The notes under the pieces were generated by a model. The model made no database searches. It was given only the letters and a program-made list of their open reading frames with translations, and was not told where the DNA came from. DNA of 64,000 nucleotides from a virus, in IMG/VR virus record IMGVR_UViG_3300031787_009175, positions 30,784-94,783 of that record, one strand, 5' to 3'. The position numbers and the translations under genes were made by a program. Shown here piece by piece: positions 1-8,128 of the stretch. The first letter of the stretch is position 1; the number at the start of each line of letters is the position of its first letter.

Positions 1-2743
1 TCGGTTCGAGTCCTCTTTTTTCCCAATACTTAACTTCGGGTTCAGAAATTGTCAAAACTTCCTCTAACGAATCTTGGTCTTCGGGTTCAAAAGGAATACC
101 ATTAACCAAATCACACTGCTCTTTTGTGAATAACCCACGATTTTCAGGGTCAGTAATCAAAAGACCTTCTCTAACTTCTTGTTTAAACACAACAAGTAAT
201 GGTTCGATTCGTTTGTTAAATACACTAATTGCTCTTGGGACATTATATTCTCCTTTTAAATCGGGGTTGTTTTCTAACTCCTGTTGGTCCAACATATAAC
301 AATTAAGTTTAACATATGAATCCAACACTTCCAATTGAGTTTTACTGTAACTCTCCATCAGATTATCCAAGTCCTCTTGTGTCCAACCCTTTTTTGGTTT
401 GTTTACCTTTTGAACATCTCCGTGAGAAGCCTTCACACCGTTGTTAACGTAATAGATAACATCACCAAGATTTACCTTGATTTTATTTTTGATTGCGAGT
501 TCCATATGTGCCATTCTTGACATAGCATTTCCCGCCTTTGTTTTTTCATTACATCTTTTTTCGTAGTCACTCAAAGATAGTTTTACCTTAGCCCTTTGAG
601 CGATTTTCATAAGTGGAATCTGTTGGTCAAATATCTGTTGTATGTATTCATAATACCACTCGACAAACTCTTGTCCTTTACCCTCCAATAACATTTTAAT
701 TCCCTTATCCAAAAAGTCCTCAATATATAGTGGAAGTTTCTTTGACTTAATGGTGTTTCCCGTAAGTTTGATTTTACCTTTATCGGTCATCAAGGCGTAG
801 TTTTTTCTTGCCAAATTAATACACGAAGGCCAAGTTCCGTCTGTATCTAACGCCATTTCACCTTTCATAAACATATCGTTAAATTCTGCAACATCGGCGT
901 CAGCACCTTTATATTCCTTACCTTTTTTAACTTTCCAATTGTTTCCTTTACCGATATAAATTCTATCGTCACACCCCTCAGGTTTTGAGAAGTTAACACC
1001 GTCCGTATCCATTACAAGTGGCATATAACCTCGTTTCATAAAAAACTTAATCATCATACGAAGATATTGTCTTCCTGTACAAGTGATTTGTTCACCCATA
1101 TACATATCTCCCCAATGAAACACCTGTGGCGCTGAAAGGGCACCGAACATCGAGTTGATAAAAATTTTAATCGGTAATTGTTTTCGGTCGTAAGATAATG
1201 ACTTTTTCTTATCAGTTTTTTCAAACTCCCCTGCCAAGTTCTTATACAAAATACGAGTATCTCTGAAATACTTTAACATCGCTTTCATTCCTTGTAATAC
1301 ATCACATTCAGGAAATACATCGTGAACAAGTTGTATTGATGGGTATAGTGATGAAAAGTCGAGTTTGAGAACATCTTTTGAATAACCAACTCTTAATAGT
1401 CGAGATAATCCACCAACGAAGTCCTGTTTTGATTGTTTTTCAGGAACCGCTAATTTGTATTTATAAGACCAAGCGAGCATCAACATCTTCCAAAGAGTTG
1501 CTGTCCCCATCGTTGATATCCTCTCGTATGTTGTTGGTACCATAGAAGCAAGTAAGAATGTTCCCTGATTGAACTCTTCGTCCACCAAAAGGGTTTCTTC
1601 CAAGTCGTCGTCAAGATATCTCTCAACAATTTCATCACCTTTTACTTTAATGTATGTACCAGGAAATCGGGTGTCCAAGTTTTCAAATGCGGGGTTATCG
1701 GCTCTTTTATATTTACCATTTTTAATGTTTAGCCAAAACTCTTCTTTTTTGGCATACATAGGACCAATCTTATCGTGGTCAATATATACTCGGTCCTCGG
1801 CTTCGGCATCGATATATTGAGTTATGTATTTAAGTCCTGCCGACTTGATGTTCGAGTTGATTGCTTGAGCCCTTCTTACGGAGTGTAATATATCAATAAT
1901 ATTATAACCCCACATTCCAATTTGGTTATACTTCTCAACTTCGTTTGCCAATTTTAGTAAGTTCTCTTTTTGGGAGATATTGTAATTGGGGTTTAGGGTT
2001 TTACAAGTTTTCTTTACATCGATGTTCAGTACTTTACATCTTTCAAATATCCAAAACCAGTCGAAGTTAAATGAGTTATATCCACCGATAATTGAAGGTT
2101 TTAGAGCGTCTATTAATTTGAAAAAGGTAATCAGACCTTCTCTTTCTTGCTCAGGAGTTGCACATTCGATTACTTGTTGGAATCCTTTATTTGTTTTGAT
2201 TCCAATCATAAAGATACGACCGTCTTTAGGTTCCAAAGAGGTCGTCTCCAAGTCGAATACAAACCTTGTGATATCGTTATATTCTTCAAACCCTTTGAAC
2301 AATCTTTTTTCTTTTGATATGAGAAATTGTTCTACTGGTGGTAAAATTAATATGAGGTCTTTTGTTTTTTCTCCCCAAGGGTCTAATCCACCATCTCTAA
2401 AAAAACTGATTAATGAGCGGTAACCCTTTAAGGATTTTACCATATATTTTAATCCTCGTTCTAACCTTTCATTACCTTTTGTTTCCAATTTTTCTATAAC
2501 GATGCCATATTTTGACATCGCTTCTTTTTGTAAGGCTTTTGAGGATTTGTAGAAGTTTTGGTCTTTTAGGTCACCAACCCATGCAAAAGGAGTAAAACTT
2601 TCTTTTTGAATTGTTTTACCTTTAATTGGGTCTTCTTTGATTTTGAATATTGAGTCAGATGCGTAGTCAAATTCTACTGCTACGATATATTGCTCGGGGT
2701 CATTTCCTTCTAAAAAGGATTTAATTTCTTCTTGTGATAACAT
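1..2743 (-). CDS. Family B DNA polymerase, T4 gp43-like (C-terminus beyond window)
   Basis: Replicative DNA polymerase with 3'-5' proofreading. I read it from the minus strand; it starts at the ATG at 2743 and stays open for 914 codons to the window edge, so the stop is not seen. The exonuclease domain comes first: Exo I is FDLETTSLEP with D164 and E166, then Exo II GYNSFNFDW and Exo III YNIID. The polymerase domain has motif A LDFSSLYPSI (D462), motif B with INSMFG and motif C MDTDG (D579, D581). T4 gp43 is 898 residues, so little should be missing. Motif C has Gly where DTDS is usual. An 85-nt leader separates it from the fibre gene upstream. Family assignment is secure from the motifs. Confidence 0.96.
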   Translation of the reverse strand, partial: MLSQEEIKSFLEGNDPEQYIVAVEFDYASDSIFKIKEDPIKGKTIQKESFTPFAWVGDLKDQNFYKSSKALQKEAMSKYGIVIEKLETKGNERLERGLKYMVKSLKGYRSLISFFRDGGLDPWGEKTKDLILILPPVEQFLISKEKRLFKGFEEYNDITRFVFDLETTSLEPKDGRIFMIGIKTNKGFQQVIECATPEQEREGLITFFKLIDALKPSIIGGYNSFNFDWFWIFERCKVLNIDVKKTCKTLNPNYNISQKENLLKLANEVEKYNQIGMWGYNIIDILHSVRRAQAINSNIKSAGLKYITQYIDAEAEDRVYIDHDKIGPMYAKKEEFWLNIKNGKYKRADNPAFENLDTRFPGTYIKVKGDEIVERYLDDDLEETLLVDEEFNQGTFLLASMVPTTYERISTMGTATLWKMLMLAWSYKYKLAVPEKQSKQDFVGGLSRLLRVGYSKDVLKLDFSSLYPSIQLVHDVFPECDVLQGMKAMLKYFRDTRILYKNLAGEFEKTDKKKSLSYDRKQLPIKIFINSMFGALSAPQVFHWGDMYMGEQITCTGRQYLRMMIKFFMKRGYMPLVMDTDGVNFSKPEGCDDRIYIGKGNNWKVKKGKEYKGADADVAEFNDMFMKGEMALDTDGTWPSCINLARKNYALMTDKGKIKLTGNTIKSKKLPLYIEDFLDKGIKMLLEGKGQEFVEWYYEYIQQIFDQQIPLMKIAQRAKVKLSLSDYEKRCNEKTKAGNAMSRMAHMELAIKNKIKVNLGDVIYYVNNGVKASHGDVQKVNKPKKGWTQEDLDNLMESYSKTQLEVLDSYVKLNCYMLDQQELENNPDLKGEYNVPRAISVFNKRIEPLLVVFKQEVREGLLITDPENRGLFTKEQCDLVNGIPFEPEDQDSLEEVLTISEPEVKYWEKRGLEP

Positions 2744-2799
2744 ATTATAAAATTTGGTTCATTAGCTGCCGAACAGGTCGACATTCACCTTACAGTGTA

Positions 2800-2828
2800 A
2801 AAATAAACCAAATATTATCTTTTGTCAA
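2800..2828 (-). promoter_or_regulatory. Candidate promoter for DNA polymerase
   Basis: On the minus strand an exact TTGACA (2828-2823) is followed after 17 nt by TATTTT (2805-2800). Transcription would start near 2792, about 50 nt before the polymerase ATG. This is a classical sigma-70 shape rather than the Bacteroidota type, so it may be chance in AT-rich DNA. Confidence 0.25.
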
Positions 2829-3893
2829 TTAGGTTAGCCTAATTCTTAAAATTCCGTTATCGTGATAAATTCCACCTATTGGGACACCATAGTTTCCAGC
2901 ATCAGTGTCACCCGAGAAATTCAAATAAACTACTTGCTCCATTTGTGTTGTAGCCGTGGTCCCACTTATTTGAACTACTTTCAACGCATCTGCTCTTGCA
3001 CTTGTTGAGGTCCCACATCCAATTATAAACAATGAAGTTGTGTCACCTGTTGTATTAAACTTACCTGAAACGTGTTGGTATGAACCATCTGCCACAGTTC
3101 CGTAACCCTCTGCATGTGAATATGTTGCGTTTGTTTTGGTATCCCTACCTTCTGCGTGGGAATAAGATGCGTTTGCCTGAGTTTGTCTACCCTCTGAGTG
3201 TGAAGCAAATCCACTTGCCACAGTAGAATATCCTTCTGCGTGTGAATAACCACCCTGAGATGATGTGTTGAAACCTTCAGCATGTGAGTAATCTCCACTA
3301 CGAGTTGTTAATCTATATACTGATGTTCCTGAATATCCCGGTTCAAAAGTTATTGTTGTATTAGTTCCATCGAATGTTGAGTTACCTGAAACAGTCAATC
3401 TCACAGTTGGCTGACTTATAACCGATACTGTCCAAGTGATAAAACCATCGATATATGTACTAGTGTAATCACCAGCAATTACCACCTGATTTGATGATGA
3501 TACCGAAGAATTGATTACGTCTGTAACTCCAACTGACCTTGTGTTCTGGCCTTCTGTGTGAGAATAGTCGGCAAATGCCAAAGTTCCACTTCCTTGAGCA
3601 TGTGAGTATTGTCCTTCTGTAATATTTTGATAACCTTGTGAAACAGAATTAGTTCCATTTGACTGTCCACTCAAACCTTGAATTATCTTATCTTGTATAG
3701 TAATTCCACTTGATGTATATCCTGAAATTTGATTTGTAAACACGGGAGCACCTACTGATAGTAGAGCTGGCGCCATTTCACCAATTGTTGATTGAACGGT
3801 TGTGTCGGCGGTAATGTTCACCATAGGTATTGCGTGACTTGAAATCGGGGAACTGTCCGATGGTAGGTCTGTTATTCTTATAATATCACTCAT
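2829..3893 (-). CDS. Phage fibre protein with YadA-head-like SHAEG repeats
   Basis: Probable trimeric receptor-binding or whisker-type fibre. Residues about 79-122 and 200-283 hold 14-residue repeats built around YSHAEG, YSHTEG and ASHSEG. These are the left-handed beta-roll repeats of trimeric autotransporter (YadA) heads that also occur in phage fibres. A non-repetitive beta-rich segment rich in Ser, Thr and Val (about residues 125-198) splits the two blocks. The C-terminus (about 284-354, ending NGILRIRLT) looks like a compact tip. It heads toward the polymerase gene and follows the two BppU-like genes with a 4-nt gap, which suggests a fibre/baseplate unit. Exact virion position is inferred. 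Confidence 0.75.
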   Translation of the reverse strand: MSDIIRITDLPSDSSPISSHAIPMVNITADTTVQSTIGEMAPALLSVGAPVFTNQISGYTSSGITIQDKIIQGLSGQSNGTNSVSQGYQNITEGQYSHAQGSGTLAFADYSHTEGQNTRSVGVTDVINSSVSSSNQVVIAGDYTSTYIDGFITWTVSVISQPTVRLTVSGNSTFDGTNTTITFEPGYSGTSVYRLTTRSGDYSHAEGFNTSSQGGYSHAEGYSTVASGFASHSEGRQTQANASYSHAEGRDTKTNATYSHAEGYGTVADGSYQHVSGKFNTTGDTTSLFIIGCGTSTSARADALKVVQISGTTATTQMEQVVYLNFSGDTDAGNYGVPIGGIYHDNGILRIRLT

Positions 3894-3897
3894 TTTA

Positions 3898-4422
3898 TTA
3901 TGTATTTAACGTTATTATATATTTTGTGGTTGCCGAAAATCCCTGATTAGTGACTAACTTCATTTCATTTTGAGTTGATAAAAACTTTGCCAATTTATCA
4001 GGTCTCACATTATCACCGCAACAAGAATAATCTATATTATAATTATCAACAAAATTACTTTCATCTAAACCAAAACTTTCAATTACATTGATGTATAATT
4101 TATCGGTAAGTGGTAAAAAAATCACACCATCTGAATTCTTAATCATAAATTCACCAATGTATCTTCCTTCTTTTTTTGTGTTTTGTTTTGTAAATTGGAA
4201 CTCTAAATAATATTGTGTCAGACCATTTTCATCTATCTCACTTGTTACTTGAGCGTCCTTAGTTGATATTCTTGGAATGGAAGTTTCGGCATCAATCATA
4301 GAAAAAAATATTGTAGAACCAGACAATTCTGAGTATTGTTTGTGAAAGTCACTCCTCCCATCTTTCATCACTTTGACTTTTAGTTTTGGTAGAGTTGAAT
4401 TTTTTTTAATGAACCATTCCAT
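3898..4422 (-). CDS. Putative baseplate/fibre attachment protein (BppU-N-like), paralog 1
   Basis: A 174-residue beta-rich protein beginning MEWFIKKNSTLPKLKVKVM. It aligns by eye with the neighbour at 4443-4817 over the first 120 residues: a KN(S/T)TLP start, a (Y/F)FSMID strand, then GRY.GEF and a closing KL(Y/F)INV. This order resembles the N-terminal immunoglobulin-like domain of siphophage upper baseplate proteins (BppU_N). An extra C-terminal 50 residues contains YSCCGDN and is absent from the paralog. It sits between its paralog and the SHAEG fibre. The family link is by pattern only. Confidence 0.5.
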   Translation of the reverse strand: MEWFIKKNSTLPKLKVKVMKDGRSDFHKQYSELSGSTIFFSMIDAETSIPRISTKDAQVTSEIDENGLTQYYLEFQFTKQNTKKEGRYIGEFMIKNSDGVIFLPLTDKLYINVIESFGLDESNFVDNYNIDYSCCGDNVRPDKLAKFLSTQNEMKLVTNQGFSATTKYIITLNT

Positions 4423-4442
4423 AATAAATCTTATTTTTGTTT

Positions 4443-4817
4443 TTATGTTTCATCACTTGTATAGCTATCCAAAACATTAATAAATAACTTTTCTCTTATA
4501 GGTATAACCAAAGTACCATCTTCAGTTTTCAAAACGAACTCACCTTGGTATCTACCAACTCTATTTAAGTGTTTTTTTAAGAACTTAAAATAAATATAAT
4601 ACTCTATTTTCGCATTTGGTTCTTCGAAGGTTTTTTCTACAAAACCAGCCGGACTCATATAAATTTTATATGAACCTGTATCCACATCAATCATTGAAAA
4701 ATACAAAGAAGATGTTTCGATTAAGTTCGAAAATGAATCTAATCCACCCCTGCCGTCGTCAACAACCTGCATTTTTAACACAGGCAGAGTTGCATTTTTT
4801 CTTATGTTAAATTCCAT
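4443..4817 (-). CDS. Putative baseplate/fibre attachment protein (BppU-N-like), paralog 2
   Basis: A 125-residue protein starting MEFNIRKNATLPVLKMQV, clearly paralogous to the gene at 3898-4422 but without that gene's C-terminal extension. I chose the ATG at 4817 over a TTG at 4832 because the ATG gives the start conserved in the paralog and a TATTTAT box ends 5 nt before it. Conserved features are the FSMID strand, GRYQGEF and EKLFINV. It is the first gene of a minus-strand unit of two paralogs and the SHAEG fibre, divergent from 4868. Function is inferred from neighbours. Confidence 0.5.
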   Translation of the reverse strand: MEFNIRKNATLPVLKMQVVDDGRGGLDSFSNLIETSSLYFSMIDVDTGSYKIYMSPAGFVEKTFEEPNAKIEYYIYFKFLKKHLNRVGRYQGEFVLKTEDGTLVIPIREKLFINVLDSYTSDET

Positions 4818-4822
4818 ACATA

Positions 4823-4829
4823 ATAAATA
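4823..4829 (-). promoter_or_regulatory. TATTTAT box (candidate late promoter)
   Basis: TATTTAT on the minus strand, 5 nt before the ATG at 4817. It is one of about twelve such boxes found just upstream of virion-type genes in this window. Confidence 0.45.
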
Positions 4830-4852
4830 CAATCAACTATTGTAATTGGATA

Positions 4853-4859
4853 TATTTAT
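4853..4859 (+). promoter_or_regulatory. TATTTAT box (candidate late promoter)
   Basis: TATTTAT on the plus strand, 8 nt before the ATG at 4868. With the box at 4823-4829 it makes a divergent pair in a 50-nt intergenic gap. Confidence 0.45.
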
Positions 4860-4867
4860 ATTAAGAA

Positions 4868-5494
4868 ATGAGAAAACTAATAAAACAAATCTTGGAGGAA
4901 TATTCGAACGAATTTTTTGAAATAAAACCATATTGTTCTTTGGATGATTTACTTTTGGAGGAAATAAGGGCTAATCAAAAAGAGATTAGTGAATTAGGGT
5001 ATATACCAACACCTATATCTGATGATGAAGAGAATATGATTAAATCATATTTATTCACTGTAAACCAAGGTCAAGGCCCTTCGGTACAAAATTTTAACCC
5101 GAATCAAAGTGGTATAATAGGTATATCTAAAAATAAAAAAGGGGTAGAGACTAAAGTACTATTCAAAATACGGTTAACAAGACATTGGTATTTCAGATTA
5201 CATAGAACAGAGGACCCAAAGTTCAAATCAAATCCTAGAGTTATAGACCCAAAACCATTCGAATGTATCGATGCCATAGATAGAAATGCTGACCGATTAG
5301 CTAGATTTGTGTTACAAAGAGACCCAAGCCCAAGAATTGTTTGGGAGGCAAATACTACAGGTATGTTGAGTTTTCTTATGGTTTTCGAACCAAAAAATGC
5401 CCAAGGAACAGAATATGACATAGTCCTAACAAATCAAATAAAAGGGGTCAGTTTTTTTGACCGAATATCACAAAACAAAATACCCCTCCGTTAG
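4868..5494 (+). CDS. Unknown protein with candidate capsid-targeting leader
   Basis: A 208-residue protein I do not recognise. It begins MRKLIKQILEEYS, a short basic amphipathic helix ending in an (I/L)xE site (ILE or LEE). This matches the leaders at 54730 and 55101 and resembles the capsid-targeting sequences of T4 internal proteins cut by gp21. The rest is soluble and mixed alpha/beta, with a basic stretch around RLTRHWYFRLHRTED and no recognised catalytic motif. It is a single gene between the fibre unit and the convergent RNA locus, and its stop codon lies inside that RNA's terminator hairpin. Packaging with the DNA is inferred from the leader alone. Confidence 0.7.
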   Translation: MRKLIKQILEEYSNEFFEIKPYCSLDDLLLEEIRANQKEISELGYIPTPISDDEENMIKSYLFTVNQGQGPSVQNFNPNQSGIIGISKNKKGVETKVLFKIRLTRHWYFRLHRTEDPKFKSNPRVIDPKPFECIDAIDRNADRLARFVLQRDPSPRIVWEANTTGMLSFLMVFEPKNAQGTEYDIVLTNQIKGVSFFDRISQNKIPLR

Positions 5495-5507
5495 ACGGTT
5501 AGGGGTA
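5471..5507 (-). terminator. Intrinsic terminator of the minus-strand RNA
   Basis: TACCCCT (5481-5487) pairs with AGGGGTA (5501-5507) around an inner CCGT/ACGG stem. Read on the minus strand, the hairpin is followed at once by TTTTGTTTTG. The plus-strand side has no T-run. The hairpin contains the stop codon of the gene 4868-5494. Confidence 0.8.
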
Positions 5508-5679
5508 GAATGTTTCATACGGATTCTCATCTTCGCCGTACCTTCGCCCGATAAGGTATATCCGGGAGACCTACTTAACCACCCCCTCATCGGGGTACCT
5601 CGTGCCCTTTCTTTCGGTTAAGGTTTTTCTTGTTCGCTATTTCAGAACAAGGCAAATGTCTTTGTCTATTATTAGAACA
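5471..5679 (-). ncRNA. Candidate novel structured non-coding RNA, about 200 nt
   Basis: The 235-nt gap between converging genes holds no ORF but is visibly richer in G+C than its surroundings and dense in inverted repeats. Stems seen, in plus coordinates: 5629-5635 with 5645-5651 (CTTGTTC/GAACAAG), 5574-5580 with 5616-5622 (CTTAACC/GGTTAAG) enclosing 5581-5585 with 5592-5596, 5547-5550 with 5563-5566, an alternative or pseudoknot pairing 5539-5544 with 5553-5558, and 5518-5522 with 5536-5540. A consensus Bacteroidota promoter lies just upstream and an intrinsic terminator closes it. It does not look like a tRNA, tmRNA, RNase P or SRP RNA. Function is unknown. Confidence 0.75.
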
Positions 5680-5682
5680 CCA

Positions 5683-5713
5683 CAAAGATATAAATAGTTT
5701 TTGATTCTACAAA
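5683..5713 (-). promoter_or_regulatory. Bacteroidota-type promoter of the structured RNA
   Basis: On the minus strand TTTG (5713-5710), a 19-nt spacer, then TATCTTTG (5690-5683). This is an exact match to the known Bacteroidota primary-sigma consensus TTTG-N19-21-TAnnTTTG. Transcription should start near 5679-5676 and run to the terminator at 5471. Confidence 0.7.
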
Positions 5714-5729
5714 CTTTCACAGAAAAAAA

Positions 5730-7430
5730 TTAACACTCTTTTCTTAAAGACGCCTCATAGTGTTCAAAACGATTGTGTTCCGTCGGTGTTAAAAGTAACA
5801 AAGCTGGTTTTATTTCGTTTTTTACTGTTTCTTGGAATATGAACGACATCAATGTTTGTTCATAAGGTGATGCAAACTTGGTGTTAATAAAACACTTTCT
5901 ATTTCCTTCTTTGGACATAATCTGTGGCCAATTACAATAAAACACTTCACCTGTCGTATATGGTAATCCTTCGAAAGATTTTATACTTTCGTATCTTGTC
6001 TTAGGAGAATTTGGGTCTAATCCTTGTTGTGGTAGCCTTGGATTGTTTGGCCATTGTAGTTCTCTAAAATGTTGTGGTACATTATACCAAGCCCACTGAG
6101 TTCCATTATCTCCGAAAAATTCAGAATAATTCATTTTGATAAAATCAAAATTTTCTTTTTTGATTAATCCGATTAACTTGTCGTATAAATTCGGAACATA
6201 TCTTGCAAAACCATTTCTGCAGTGACCGTATTTGTCTTCGCTGAAAAACATATCGTCTTCGAAAAAGAAATAATATTTGTGATTACTTCCTTCGAAATGT
6301 TCCGCAATCCACTGTCTTCCACCCGTTATTCCTATATTGTCCTTTTTAACATGTTGGAATCCATATGCTTGGCATAATGCCACATATTGTTCTGTTGTTG
6401 ATAAATCAGTTGAGTTATTTAATAAATACTTTTTTGGTTTATCGATAAAGTTTTTATCATAACTTAACATTGAATGTATAAGTGTTTTGAATTGGTTTGG
6501 TGAATTGAAACCGATGACATATAACGCGACCTCTTCGTCTGTAAACTTAATAGGTTCAGGTTGTAAGTTCAAAATATTTTCCAAAAATAAATTTGGGTCT
6601 GATTGTTTCATATATACGTCGTTTTTAACATCTTCGAAAAATTTACCTAATAGTCCGTTGGATTCTATAAAGAAGGTATCAATCAATTCAGGATTCAGAT
6701 AAGTCATAATAGTGAAAATAGACTCCTCTGTTCCCATATAACCATTATCTAAAGTATCTTTCATAAGATGATAATAAATGGAATTTAACTCTGCTATCGA
6801 ATCTTTTTTTCCTCCGAAAAAACCCGCTCTCGCAACTCTATCAACTCTATTTTTTGAGTATTCGTTCATAGCATTTATTTCAAAACCGTGAATTTCAGAA
6901 TTGGTTTCATAAGGAAAACAAATGAACATAAATTTATTTGTTAGTTTTTGAATTTTTTCCAAAATATTGTCGTGTGTAAAATAACCTGGATGAACCGTAT
7001 TTGATAAACCGGCATCAATCCAAAACATATATTCAGAATCAAACTTGTCCAAAATTTTTGCATCGTGTAATAAGAACATCTTGGACATAACAAGTGGATT
7101 GTACATCTCCAATTTTGCCTGTGTTGACTCAGATAACCAACCGATTTGGTTGTACCACTTTGGATTTGTTCTTATTTTTTGAATTTTATGATAAAAATCA
7201 TTATTGACGAACCAAGTTAAGTCTCTTGTGACAAATTGTGTGTTAGTATCGCTTCTTCTTTCGGATACAAATTTTTTCAATTCCTCATCGCCAAAAATTA
7301 TTAAGTTACAATCTATTTTTAATAAATCTTCTAATTTATTTAAATAGTGTTGGAAATTTCGTGACCATCCGTCTTGTAGTTGCTCACGACCTATTTCCCA
7401 TAAACCTGTTACTAATGTTGTTTTATTCAT
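5730..7430 (-). CDS. Two-domain glycosyltransferase (HtrL/YibB-like plus GT-A domain)
   Basis: A 566-residue protein with two apparent sugar-transfer domains. The N-terminal half (about 1-290) starts TLVTGLWEIGR and has FWIDAGLSN near residue 135, the pattern of the HtrL/YibB family of predicted glycosyltransferases. The C-terminal half (about 300-566) starts ALYVIGFNSPNQF and has FFFEDDMFF near residue 392, a DxD-type metal and nucleotide-sugar site. No membrane segment is seen, so it acts in the cytoplasm. It is the last gene of the minus-strand sugar island, 1 nt after the methyltransferase at 7432. Donor and acceptor cannot be told. Confidence 0.7.
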   Translation of the reverse strand: MNKTTLVTGLWEIGREQLQDGWSRNFQHYLNKLEDLLKIDCNLIIFGDEELKKFVSERRSDTNTQFVTRDLTWFVNNDFYHKIQKIRTNPKWYNQIGWLSESTQAKLEMYNPLVMSKMFLLHDAKILDKFDSEYMFWIDAGLSNTVHPGYFTHDNILEKIQKLTNKFMFICFPYETNSEIHGFEINAMNEYSKNRVDRVARAGFFGGKKDSIAELNSIYYHLMKDTLDNGYMGTEESIFTIMTYLNPELIDTFFIESNGLLGKFFEDVKNDVYMKQSDPNLFLENILNLQPEPIKFTDEEVALYVIGFNSPNQFKTLIHSMLSYDKNFIDKPKKYLLNNSTDLSTTEQYVALCQAYGFQHVKKDNIGITGGRQWIAEHFEGSNHKYYFFFEDDMFFSEDKYGHCRNGFARYVPNLYDKLIGLIKKENFDFIKMNYSEFFGDNGTQWAWYNVPQHFRELQWPNNPRLPQQGLDPNSPKTRYESIKSFEGLPYTTGEVFYCNWPQIMSKEGNRKCFINTKFASPYEQTLMSFIFQETVKNEIKPALLLLTPTEHNRFEHYEASLRKEC

Positions 7431-7431
7431 A

Positions 7432-8112
7432 TTATTCTTTTATTTTGCAAACCCATCCAACGTTTATGAATTCATCAAACATATATTCAGAAAGATTATT
7501 TGTTTCTGAACATTCACTAATATCAGAATTTTGGATTTCCATCCAATTCCAAAATCTATTTTTCATTTTTTCTTCAAAAAAAATATTATTGGGAGCGTAA
7601 TCGTGAGCCATAATAACGTCCCCTTTCTTAAGCAATTTAGAAATTAATCTGAATTCATTTTTTTTACTCCCTCCATCACATAACACTAAAGTTACGCCTT
7701 CACCTTCTATAAAATCGGACAGTTCTTTTTCGCATGAGTTGTCTTTGAAAGATTGATAATCTTGCGAAAATAAATTTTTACCGACATATCTAATGTCTTC
7801 ATTTTTTAACCTGTCGATTACATAGTCCGGACTACTGACATCATAAGTTCTAATTTCCGTGATTGGGAGTGAATTAAAATTCATTAAGTCCTTAATTATT
7901 AATGTAAGCCCACCGTGAAAAGTTCCTATTTCTAACACTCTTTTGGGTTTTATTTCTTTAATTAATTTGTCAAATCTATAAAGAATGTTAGGATTTTGTT
8001 CAATAGCCAACCCTTTGTAACTAGCATGAGTTATTATTCCATTTCTGAAATTAGTATTAAAATAATCGTTTTCGAAACAATTATAACCTGAGCAGATAAA
8101 ATGTTCTTTCAT
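7432..8112 (-). CDS. Class I SAM-dependent methyltransferase (CmcI-like)
   Basis: A 226-residue methyltransferase. The glycine-rich SAM loop is VLEIGTFHGG at residues about 59-68, followed by a strand with TYDVSSPD and later by LVLCDGGS and VIMAHDYAPN, as in cephalosporin-hydroxylase-like and related O-methyltransferases. It lies 1 nt from the downstream two-domain glycosyltransferase and 16 nt from the upstream transferase-like gene, so it most likely decorates a sugar made or transferred by this operon. Substrate is unknown. Confidence 0.7.
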   Translation of the reverse strand: MKEHFICSGYNCFENDYFNTNFRNGIITHASYKGLAIEQNPNILYRFDKLIKEIKPKRVLEIGTFHGGLTLIIKDLMNFNSLPITEIRTYDVSSPDYVIDRLKNEDIRYVGKNLFSQDYQSFKDNSCEKELSDFIEGEGVTLVLCDGGSKKNEFRLISKLLKKGDVIMAHDYAPNNIFFEEKMKNRFWNWMEIQNSDISECSETNNLSEYMFDEFINVGWVCKIKE

Positions 8113-8128
8113 TGTTTATGTTTTTATG

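Noticed and set aside
1-30. GGTTCGAGTCC followed by a T-run, like the T-arm and end of a tRNA
   Set aside because: It lies in frame inside the polymerase (KYWEKRGLEP on the minus strand) and no other tRNA arms are visible nearby.
5510-5570. Hammerhead ribozyme in the structured RNA (GATGAG...GAAAC on the minus strand)
   Set aside because: The full CUGAUGA core and the three-stem arrangement are not present.
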